Assembly: GCF_029852145.1 (NCBI RefSeq)
Contig: NC_079970.1
Span: forward strand, 1 to 64,000
DNA: 64,000 nt
Source of the DNA: Microplitis mediator
Taxonomy: Eukaryota; Arthropoda; Insecta; Hymenoptera; Braconidae
Reading direction: 5' to 3'
Shown: piece after piece, positions 12,101-23,218 of the stretch
How the letters are laid out: each line of letters starts with the position of its first letter
Numbering within the stretch: position 1 is the stretch's first letter
Notes under the pieces: model-generated
What the model saw: the letters and a program-made list of their open reading frames with translations, nothing else
The model's database searches: none
Told to the model about the DNA's origin: nothing
Position numbers and translations under genes: made by a program

Positions 12101-14069
12101 GAACAAAAAACGTTAATATTGTGTTGGGCTATTTCCAACAGGGCAAGAGTTATGGGCTACTCTTCAAAAAAATTCATACTGGCATCTCCACCCATCTCCA
12201 CCCATGTCCACCCATCCTTATTTGGGTTGAAACTCAGAAAATAAATTTTTCTCAGGACTTTTTGTGGTCTTTCCTACTACAGGACACCATAAGGAACAAA
12301 AAACGTTATTATTGTGTTGGGCTATTCCCAACAGGGCAAGAGTTATGGGCTACTCTTCAAAAAAATTCACACTGGCATCTCCACCCATGTCCACCCATGT
12401 CCACCCATCCTTATTTGGGTTGAAACTCAGAAAATAAATTTTTCTCAGGTCTTTTGGTGGTTTTTTCTACTACAGGACACCATAAGGAACAAAAAACGTT
12501 AATATTGTGTTGGGCTATTCCCAAAAGGGCAAGAGTTATGGGCTACTCTTCAAAAAAATTCATACTGGCATCTCCACCCATCTCCACCCATGTCCACCCA
12601 TGTCCACCCATCCTTATTTGGGTTGAAACTCAAAAAATAAATTTTTCTCAGGACTTTTTGTGGTCTTTCCTACTACAGGACACCATAAGGAACAAAAAAC
12701 GTTAATATTGTGTTGGGCTATTCCCAACAGGGCAAGAGTTATGGGCTACTCTTCAAAAAAATTCATACTGGCATCTCCACCCATGTCCACCCATGTCCAC
12801 CCATCTTTATTTGGGTTGAAACTCAAAAAATAAATTTTTCTCAGGACTTTTTGTGGTCTTCCCTACTACAGGACACCATAAGGAACAAAAAACGTTAATA
12901 TTGTGTTGGGCTATTCCCAACAGGGCAAGAGTTATGGGCTACTCTTCAAAAAAATTCATACTGGCATCTCCACCCATCTCCACCCATGTCCACCCATCCT
13001 TATTTGGGTTGAAACTCAGAAAATAAATTTTTCTCAGGACTTTTCGTGGTCTTTCCTACTACAGGACACCATAAGGAACAAAAAACGTTATTATTGTGTT
13101 GGGCTATTCCCAACAGGGCAAGAGTTATGGGCTACTCTTCAAAAAAATTCATACTGGCATCTCCACCCATCTCCACCCATGTCCACCCATCCTTATTTGG
13201 GTTGAAACTCAGAAAATAAAGTTTTCTCAGGACTTTTTGTGGTCTTTCCTACTACAGGACACCATAAGGAACAAAAAACGTTAATATTGTGTTGGGCTAT
13301 TCCCAACAGGGCAAGAGTTATGGGCTACTCTTCAAAAAAATTCATACTGGCATCTCCACCCATCTCCACCCATGTCCACCCATCCTTATTTGGGTTGAAA
13401 CTCAGAAAATAAATTTTTCTCAGGACTTTTTGTGGTCTTCCCTACTACAGGACACCATAAGGAACAAAAAACGTTAATAGTGTGTTGGGCTATTCCCAAC
13501 AGGGCAAGAGTTATGGGCTACTCTTCAAAAAATTCATACTGGCATCTCCACCCATGTCCACCCATGTCCACCCATCCTTATTTGGGTTAAAACTCAAAAA
13601 ATAAATTTTTCTCAGGACTTTTTGTGGTCTTTCCTACTACAGGACACCATAAGGAACAAAAAACGTTAATATTGTGTTGGGCTATTCCCAACAGGGCAAG
13701 AGTTATGGGCTACTCTTCAAAAAAATTCATACTGGCATCTCCACCCATGTCCACCCATGTCCACCCATCCTTATTTGGGTTGAAACTCAAAAAATAAATT
13801 TTTCTCAGGACTTTTTGTGGTCTTCCCTACTACAGGACACCATAAGGAACAAAAAACGTTAATATTGTGTTGGGCTATTCCCAAAAGGGCAAGAGTTATG
13901 GGCTACTCTTCAAAAAAATTCATACTGGCATCTCCACCCATCTCCACCCATGTCCACCCATGTCCACCCATCCTTATTTGGGTTGAAACTCAAAAAATAA
14001 ATTTTTCTCAGGACTTTTTGTGGTCTTTCCTACTACAGGACACCATAAGGAACAAAAAACGTTAATATT
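9186..14069. repeat. Higher-order repeat copy A (25 monomers, 4,884 bp)
   Basis: Starts: 9186 (L), 9379 (CC), 9562, 9755, 9948 (V), 10141 (L), 10334, 10537 (R), 10730 (K, CG), 10913, 11116, 11319, 11522, 11725 (A), 11928 (E), 12121, 12314 (V), 12507 (K), 12710 (T), 12903, 13096 (V), 13289, 13482, 13674 and 13867 (K). It is followed at once by copy B, which repeats the order. Shared private changes include AACGCCAAT at 11105 and a one-base-shorter 192-bp monomer at 13482 preceded by TTAATAGTG. The 9948 monomer has its own GTTAAGGG, reused 45.9 kb away. Confidence 0.88.
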
Positions 14070-17000
14070 GTGTTGGGCTATTCCCAACAGGGCAAGAGTT
14101 ATGGGCTACTCTTCAAAAAAATTCATACTGGCATCTCCACCCATCTCCACCCATGTCCACCCATCCTTATTTGGGTTGAAACTCAGAAAATAAATTTTTC
14201 TCAGGACTTTTTGTGGTCTTTTCTACTACTTGACACCATAAGGAACAAAAAACGTTAATATTGTGTTGGGCTATTCCCAACAGGGCAAGAGTTATGGGCT
14301 ACTCTTCAAAAAAATTCATACTGGCATCTCCACCCATCTCCACCCATCCTTATTTGGGTTGAAACTCAAAAAATAAAGTTTTCTCAGGACTTTTTGTGGT
14401 CTTTCCTACTACAGGACACCATAAGGAACAAAAAACGTTAATATTGTGTTGGGCTATTCCCAACAGGGCAAGAGTTATGGGCTACTCTTCAAAAAAATTC
14501 ATACTGGCATCTCCACCCATCTCCACCCATGTCCACCCATCCTTATTTGGGTTGAAACTCAAAAAATAAAGTTTTCTCAGGACTTTTTGTGGTCTTTCCT
14601 ACTACAGGACACCATAAGGAACAAAAAACGTTAATATTGTGTTGGGCTATTCCCAACAGGGCAAGAGTTATGGGCTACTCTTCAAAAAAATTCATACTGG
14701 CATCTCCACCCATCTCCACCCATGTCCACCCATCCTTATTTGGGTTGAAACTCAAAAAATAAAGTTTTCTCAGGACTTTTTGTGGTCTTTCCTACTACAG
14801 GACACCATAAGGAACAAAAAACGTTATTATTGTGTTGGGCTATTCCCAACAGGGCAAGAGTTATGGGCTACTCTTCAAAAAAATTCATACTGGCATCTCC
14901 ACCCATCTCCACCCATGTCCACCCATCCTTATTTGGGTTGAAACTCAAAAAATAAAGTTTTTTCAGGACTTTTTGTGGTCTTTCCTACTACAGGACACCA
15001 TAAGGAACAAAAAACGTTAATATTGTGTTGGGCTATTCCCAACAGGGCAAGAGTTATGGGCTACTCTTCAAAAAAATTCATACTGGCATCTCCACCCATC
15101 TCCACCCATGTCCACCCATCCTTATTTGGGTTGAAACTCAGAAAATAAATTTTTCTCAGGACTTTTTGTGGTCTTTTCTACTACTTGACACCATAAGGAA
15201 CAAAAAACGTTAATATTGTGTTGGGCTATTCCCAACAGGGCAAGAGTTATGGGCTACTCTTCAAAAAAATTCATACTGGCATCTCCACCCATCTCCACCC
15301 ATGTCCACCCATGTCCACCCATCCTTATTTGGGTTGAAACTCAAAAAATAAATTTTTCTCAGGACTTTTTGTGGTTTTTCCTACTACAGGACACCATAAG
15401 GAACAAAAAACGTTAATATTGTGTTGGGCTATTCCCAAGAGGGCAAGAGTTATGGGCTACTCTTCAAAAAAATTCATACTGGCATCTCCACCCATGTCCA
15501 CCCATGTCCACCCATCCTTATTTGGGTTGAAACTCAAAAAATAAATTTTTCTCAGGACTTTTTGTGGTCTTCCCTACTACAGGACACCATAAGGAACAAA
15601 AAACGTTAATATTGTGTTGGGCTATTCCCAAAAGGGCAAGAGTTATGGGCTACTCTTCAAAAAAATTCATACTGGCATCTCCACCCATGTCCACCCATCC
15701 TTATTTGGGTTGAAACTCAAAAAATAAATTTTTCTCAGGACTTTTTGTGGTCTTCCCTACTACAGGACACCATAAGGAACAAAAAACGTTAATATTGTGT
15801 TGGGCTATTCCCAACAGGGCAAGAGTTATGGGCTACTCTTCAAAAAAATTCATACTGGCATCTCCACCCATCTCCACCCATGTCCACCCATGTCCACCCA
15901 TCCTTATTTGGGTTGAAACTCAAAAAATAAATTTTTCTCAGGACTTTTTGTGGTTTTTCCTACTACAGGACACCATAAGGAACAAAAAACGTTAATATTG
16001 TGTTGGGCTATTCCCAACAGGGCAAGAGTTATGGGCTACTCTTCAAAAAAATTCATACTGGCATCTCCACCCATCTCCACCCATGTCCACCCATGTCCAC
16101 CCATCCTTATTTGGGTTGAAACTCAAAAAATAAATTTTTCTCAGGACTTTTTGTGGTTTTTCCTACTACAGGACACCATAAGGAACAAAAAACGCCAATA
16201 TTGTGTTGGGCTATTCCCAACAGGGCAAGAGTTATGGGCTACTCTTCAAAAAAATTCATACTGGCATCTCCACCCATCTCCACCCATGTCCACCCATGTC
16301 CACCCATCCTTATTTGGGTTGAAACTCAAAAAATAAATTTTTCTCAGGACTTTTTGTGGTTTTTCCTACTACAGGACACCATAAGGAACAAAAAACGTTA
16401 ATATTGTGTTGGGCTATTCCCAACAGGGCAAGAGTTATGGGCTACTCTTCAAAAAAATTCATACTGGCATCTCCACCCATCTCCACCCATGTCCACCCAT
16501 GTCCACCCATCCTTATTTGGGTTGAAACTCAAAAAATAAATTTTTCTCAGGACTTTTTGTGGTCTTCCCTACTACAGGACACCATAAGGAACAAAAAACG
16601 TTAATATTGTGTTGGGCTATTCCCAACAGGGCAAGAGTTATGGGCTACTCTTCAAAAAAATTCATACTGGCATCTCCACCCATCTCCACCCATGTCCACC
16701 CATGTCCACCCATCCTTATTTGGGTTGAAACTCAAAAAATAAATTTTTCTCAGGTCTTTTTCTGGGTTTTTCTACTACAGGACACCATAGGGAACAAAAA
16801 ACGTTAATATTGTGATGGGCTATTTCCAACAGGGCAAGAGTTATGGGCTACTCTTCAAAAAAATTCATACTGGCATCTCCACCCATCTCCACCCATGTCC
16901 ACCCATGTCCACCCATCCTTATTTGGGTTGAAACTCAAAAAATAAATTTTTCTCAGGTCTTTTTGTGGTTTTTTCTACTACAAGACACCATAAGGAACAA

Positions 17001-19338
17001 AAAACGTTAATATTGTGTTGGGCTATTTCCAACAGGGCGAGAGTTATGGGCTACTCTTCAAAAAAATTCATACTGGCATCTCCACCCATCTCCACCCATG
17101 TCCACCCATCCTTATTTGGGTTGAAACTCAAAAAATGAATTTTTCTCAGGTCTTTTTGTGGTTTTTTCTACTACAGGACACCATAAGGAACAAAAAACGT
17201 TAATATTGTGTTGGGCTATTTCCAACAGGGCAAGAGTTATGGGCTACTCTTCAAAAAAATTCATACTGGCATCTCCACCCATCTCCACCCATGTCCACCC
17301 ATCCTTATTTGGGTTGAAACTCAGAAAATAAATTTTTCTCAGGACTTTTTGTGGTCTTTCCTACTACAGGACACCATAAGGAACAAAAAACGTTATTATT
17401 GTGTTGGGCTATTCCCAACAGGGCAAGAGTTATGGGCTACTCTTCAAAAAAATTCACACTGGCATCTCCACCCATGTCCACCCATGTCCACCCATCCTTA
17501 TTTGGGTTGAAACTTAAAAAATAAATTTTTCTCAGGTCTTTTGGTGGTTTTTTCTACTACAGGACACCATAAGGAACAAAAAACGTTAATATTGTGTTGG
17601 GCTATTCCCAAAAGGGCAAGAGTTATGGGCTACTCTTCAAAAAAATTCATACTGGCATCTCCACCCATCTCCACCCATGTCCACCCATGTCCACCCATCC
17701 TTATTTGGGTTGAAACTCAAAAAATAAATTTTTCTCAGGACTTTTTGTGGTCTTTCCTACTACAGGACACCATAAGGAACAAAAAACGTTAATATTGTGT
17801 TGGGCTATTCCCAACAGGGCAAGAGTTATGGGCTACTCTTCAAAAAAATTCATACTGGCATCTCCACCCATGTCCACCCATGTCCACCCATCTTTATTTG
17901 GGTTGAAACTCAAAAAATAAATTTTTCTCAGGACTTTTTGTGGTCTTCCCTACTACAGGACACCATAAGGAACAAAAAACGTTAATATTGTGTTGGGCTA
18001 TTCCCAACAGGGCAAGAGTTATGGGCTACTCTTCAAAAAAATTCATACTGGCATCTCCACCCATCTCCACCCATGTCCACCCATCCTTATTTGGGTTGAA
18101 ACTCAAAAAATAAAGTTTTCTCAGGACTTTTTGTGGTCTTTCCTACTACAGGACACCATAAGGAACAAAAAACGTTAATATTGTGTTGGGCTATTCCCAA
18201 CAGGGCAAGAGTTATGGGCTACTCTTCAAAAAAATTCATACTGGCATCTCCACCCATCTCCACCCATGTCCACCCATCCTTATTTGGGTTGAAACTCAGA
18301 AAATAAATTTTTCTCAGGACTTTTTGTGGTCTTTCCTACTACAGGACACCATAAGGAACAAAAAACGTTATTATTGTGTTGGGCTATTCCCAACAGGGCA
18401 AGAGTTATGGGCTACTCTTCAAAAAAATTCATACTGGCATCTCCACCCATCTCCACCCATGTCCACCCATCCTTATTTGGGTTGAAACTCAAAAAATAAA
18501 GTTTTCTCAGGACTTTTTGTGGTCTTTCCTACTACAGGACACCATAAGGAACAAAAAACGTTAATATTGTGTTGGGCTATTCCCAACAGGGCAAGAGTTA
18601 TGGGCTACTCTTCAAAAAAATTCATGCTGGCATCTCCACCCATCTCCACCCATGTCCACCCATCCTTATTTGGGTTGAAACTCAGAAAATAAATTTTTCT
18701 CAGGACTTTTTGTGGTCTTCCCTACTACAGGACACCATAAGGAACAAAAAACGTTAATAGTGTGTTGGGCTATTCCCAACAGGGCAAGAGTTATGGGCTA
18801 CTCTTCAAAAAATTCATACTGGCATCTCCACCCATGTCCACCCATGTCCACCCATCCTTATTTGGGTTAAAACTCAAAAAATAAATTTTTCTCAGGACTT
18901 TTTGTGGTCTTTCCTACTACAGGACACCATAAGGAACAAAAAACGTTAATATTGTGTTGGGCTATTCCCAACAGGGCAAGAGTTATGGGCTACTCTTCAA
19001 AAAAATTCATACTGGCATCTCCACCCATGTCCACCCATGTCCACCCATCCTTATTTGGGTTGAAACTCAAAAAATAAATTTTTCTCAGGACTTTTTGTGG
19101 TCTTCCCTACTACAGGACACCATAAGGAACAAAAAACGTTAATATTGTGTTGGGCTATTCCCAACAGGGCAAGAGTTATGGGCTACTCTTCAAAAAATTC
19201 ATACTGGCATCTCCACCCATGTCCACCCATGTCCACCCATCCTTATTTGGGTTGAAACTCAAAAAATAAATTTTTCTCAGGACTTTTTGTGGTCTTTCCT
19301 ACTACAGGACACCATAAGGAACAAAAAACGTTAATATT
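14070..19338. repeat. Higher-order repeat copy B (27 monomers, 5,269 bp)
   Basis: Starts: 14070 (L), 14263 (CC), 14446, 14639, 14832 (V), 15025 (L), 15218, 15421 (R), 15614 (K, CG), 15797, 16000, 16203, 16406, 16609, 16812 (A), 17015 (E), 17208, 17401 (V), 17594 (K), 17797 (T), 17990, 18183, 18376 (V), 18569, 18762, 18954 and 19147. Relative to copy A the offset is 4,884, then 5,087 after one extra 203-bp monomer near 16000, then 5,280 after one extra 193-bp monomer near 17990. The 192-bp monomer at 18762 matches 13482 with its private changes, and 19147 is a second 192-bp form. Confidence 0.88.
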
Positions 19339-22300
19339 GTGTTGGGCTATTCCCAACAGGGCAAGAGTTATGGGCTACTCTTCAAAAAAATTCATACTGG
19401 CATCTCCACCCATCTCCACCCATGTCCACCCATCCTTATTTGGGTTGAAACTCAGAAAATAAATTTTTCTCAGGACTTTTTGTGGTCTTTTCTACTACTT
19501 GACACCATAAGGAACAAAAAACGTTAATATTGTGTTGGGCTATTCCCAACAGGGCAAGAGTTATGGGCTACTCTTCAAAAAAATTCATACTGGCATCTCC
19601 ACCCATCTCCACCCATGTCCACCCATGTCCACCCATCCTTATTTGGGTTGAAACTCAAAAAATAAATTTTTCTCAGGACTTTTTGTGGTTTTTCCTACTA
19701 CAGGACACCATAAGGAACAAAAAACGTTAATATTGTGTTGGGCTATTCCCAAGAGGGCAAGAGTTATGGGCTACTCTTCAAAAAAATTCATACTGGCATC
19801 TCCACCCATGTCCACCCATGTCCACCCATCCTTATTTGGGTTGAAACTCAAAAAATAAATTTTTCTCAGGACTTTTTGTGGTCTTCCCTACTACAGGACA
19901 CCATAAGGAACAAAAAACGTTAATATTGTGTTGGGCTATTCCCAAAAGGGCAAGAGTTATGGGCTACTCTTCAAAAAAATTCATACTGGCATCTCCACCC
20001 ATGTCCACCCATCCTTATTTGGGTTGAAACTCAAAAAATAAATTTTTCTCAGGACTTTTTGTGGTCTTCCCTACTACAGGACACCATAAGGAACAAAAAA
20101 CGTTAATATTGTGTTGGGCTATTCCCAACAGGGCAAGAGTTATGGGCTACTCTTCAAAAAAATTCATACTGGCATCTCCACCCATCTCCACCCATGTCCA
20201 CCCATCCTTATTTGGGTTGAAACTCAAAAAATAAATTTTTCTCAGGACTTTTTGTGGTTTTTCCTACTACAGGACACCATAAGGAACAAAAAACGTTAAT
20301 ATTGTGTTGGGCTATTCCCAACAGGGCAAGAGTTATGGGCTACTCTTCAAAAAAATTCATACTGGCATCTCCACCCATGTCCACCCATGTCCACCCATCC
20401 TTATTTGGGTTGAAACTCAAAAAATAAATTTTTCTCAGGACTTTTTGTGGTCTTCCCTACTACAGGACACCATAAGGAACAAAAAACGTTAATATTGTGT
20501 TGGGCTATTCCCAAAAGGGCAAGAGTTATGGGCTACTCTTCAAAAAAATTCATACTGGCATCTCCACCCATGTCCACCCATCCTTATTTGGGTTGAAACT
20601 CAAAAAATAAATTTTTCTCAGGACTTTTTGTGGTCTTCCCTACTACAGGACACCATAAGGAACAAAAAACGTTAATATTGTGTTGGGCTATTCCCAACAG
20701 GGCAAGAGTTATGGGCTACTCTTCAAAAAAATTCATACTGGCATCTCCACCCATGTCCACCCATGTCCACCCATGTCCACCCATCCTTATTTGGGTTGAA
20801 ACTCAAAAAATAAAGTTTTCTCAGGACTTTTTGTGGTCTTTCCTACTACAGGACACCATAAGGAACAAAAAACGTTAATATTGTGTTGGGCTATTCCCAA
20901 CAGGGCAAGAGTTATGGGCTACTCTTCAAAAAAATTCATACTGGCATCTCCACCCATCTCCACCCATGTCCACCCATCCTTATTTGGGTTGAAACTCAGA
21001 AAATAAATTTTTCTCAGGACTTTTTGTGGTCTTTCCTACTACAGGACACCATAAGGAACAAAAAACGTTATTATTGTGTTGGGCTATTCCCAACAGGGCA
21101 AGAGTTATGGGCTACTCTTCAAAAAAATTCATACTGGCATCTCCACCCATGTCCACCCATGTCCACCCATCCTTATTTGGGTTGAAACTTAAAAAATAAA
21201 TTTTTCTCAGGTCTTTTGGTGGTTTTTTCTACTACAGGACACCATAAGGAACAAAAAACGTTAATATTGTGTTGGGCTATTTCCAACAGGGCAAGAGTTA
21301 TGGGCTACTCTTCAAAAAAATTCATACTGGCATCTCCACCCATGTCCACCCATGTCCACCCATCCTTATTTGGGTTGAAACTCAAAAAATAAATTTTTCT
21401 CAGGACTTTTTGTGGTCTTCCCTACTACAGGACACCATAAGGAACAAAAAACGTTAATATTGTGTTGGGCTATTCCCAAAAGGGCAAGAGTTATGGGCTA
21501 CTCTTCAAAAAAATTCATACTGGCATCTCCACCCATCTCCACCCATGTCCACCCATGTCCACCCATCCTTATTTGGGTTGAAACTCAAAAAATAAATTTT
21601 TCTCAGGACTTTTTGTGGTCTTTCCTACTACAGGACACCATAAGGAACAAAAAACGTTAATATTGTGTTGGGCTATTCCCAACAGGGCAAGAGTTATGGG
21701 CTACTCTTCAAAAAAATTCATACTGGCATCTCCACCCATGTCCACCCATGTCCACCCATCTTTATTTGGGTTGAAACTCAAAAAATAAATTTTTCTCAGG
21801 ACTTTTTGTGGTCTTCCCTACTACAGGACACCATAAGGAACAAAAAACGTTAATATTGTGTTGGGCTATTCCCAACAGGGCAAGAGTTATGGGCTACTCT
21901 TCAAAAAAATTCATACTGGCATCTCCACCCATCTCCACCCATGTCCACCCATCCTTATTTGGGTTGAAACTCAGAAAATAAATTTTTCTCAGGACTTTTT
22001 GTGGTCTTTTCTACTACTTGACACCATAAGGAACAAAAAACGTTAATATTGTGTTGGGCTATTCCCAACAGGGCAAGAGTTATGGGCTACTCTTCAAAAA
22101 AATTCATACTGGCATCTCCACCCATCTCCACCCATCCTTATTTGGGTTGAAACTCAAAAAATAAAGTTTTCTCAGGACTTTTTGTGGTCTTTCCTACTAC
22201 AGGACACCATAAGGAACAAAAAACGTTAATATTGTGTTGGGCTATTCCCAACAGGGCAAGAGTTATGGGCTACTCTTCAAAAAAATTCATACTGGCATCT

Positions 22301-23218
22301 CCACCCATCTCCACCCATGTCCACCCATCCTTATTTGGGTTGAAACTCAAAAAATAAATTTTTCTCAGGACTTTTTGTGGTCTTCCCTACTACAGGACAC
22401 CATAAGGAACAAAAAACGTTAATATTGTGTTGGGCTATTCCCAAAAGGGCAAGAGTTATGGGCTACTCTTCAAAAAAATTCATACTGGCATCTCCACCCA
22501 TGTCCACCCATCCTTATTTGGGTTGAAACTCAAAAAATAAATTTTTCTCAGGACTTTTTGTGGTCTTCCCTACTACAGGACACCATAAGGAACAAAAAAC
22601 GTTAATATTGTGTTGGGCTATTCCCAACAGGGCAAGAGTTATGGGCTACTCTTCAAAAAAATTCATACTGGCATCTCCACCCATCTCCACCCATGTCCAC
22701 CCATGTCCACCCATCCTTATTTGGGTTGAAACTCAAAAAATAAATTTTTCTCAGGACTTTTTGTGGTTTTTCCTACTACAGGACACCATAAGGAACAAAA
22801 AACGTTAATATTGTGTTGGGCTATTCCCAACAGGGCAAGAGTTATGGGCTACTCTTCAAAAAAATTCATACTGGCATCTCCACCCATCTCCACCCATGTC
22901 CACCCATGTCCACCCATCCTTATTTGGGTTGAAACTCAAAAAATAAATTTTTCTCAGGACTTTTTGTGGTTTTTCCTACTACAGGACACCATAAGGAACA
23001 AAAAACGTTAATATTGTGTTGGGCTATTCCCAACAGGGCAAGAGTTATGGGCTACTCTTCAAAAAAATTCATACTGGCATCTCCACCCATGTCCACCCAT
23101 GTCCACCCATGTCCACCCATCCTTATTTGGGTTGAAACTTAAAAAATAAATTTTTCTCAGGACTTTTTGTGGTCTTCCCTACTACAGGACACCATAAGGA
23201 ACAAAAAACGTTAATATT
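19339..23218. repeat. Mosaic array segment
   Basis: Starts: 19339 (L), 19532, 19735 (R), 19928 (K, CG), 20111, 20304, 20497 (K, CG), 20680 (CGGG), 20883, 21076 (V), 21269, 21462 (K), 21665 (T), 21858 (L), 22051 (CC), 22234, 22427 (K, CG), 22610, 22813 and 23016 (CGGG). It begins like a third HOR copy but moves straight from an L monomer to the R monomer and omits the CC cassette. The 20304-21269 run is the type also found at 28470, 39348, 46133, 51394 and 60362. Confidence 0.8.
20111..20303. repeat. Reference monomer (193 bp, CCG) with internal landmarks
   Basis: This monomer is close to the common form and serves as a map. Dyad 1, TGTTGGG/CCCAACA with a 5-nt loop, is at 20112-20130. Dyad 2, AAGAGT/ACTCTT with an 8-nt loop, is at 20135-20154. 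Three 10-bp sub-repeats lie at 20176-20205. Dyad 3, seven pairs with one G-T wobble and a TGAA loop, is at 20211-20228. AATAAA is at 20230-20235, followed by TTTTTGTGG at 20249-20257 and a pyrimidine tract ending CTACTACAG at 20272. AACGTT, the only CpG, is at 20292-20297, and AATATT ends the unit. Motif functions are not established. Confidence 0.9.

Noticed and set aside
20208..20220. Pol III B-box-like GGTTGAAACTC
   Set aside because: It matches GGTTCGANNCC only weakly, and there is no A box at a suitable distance.
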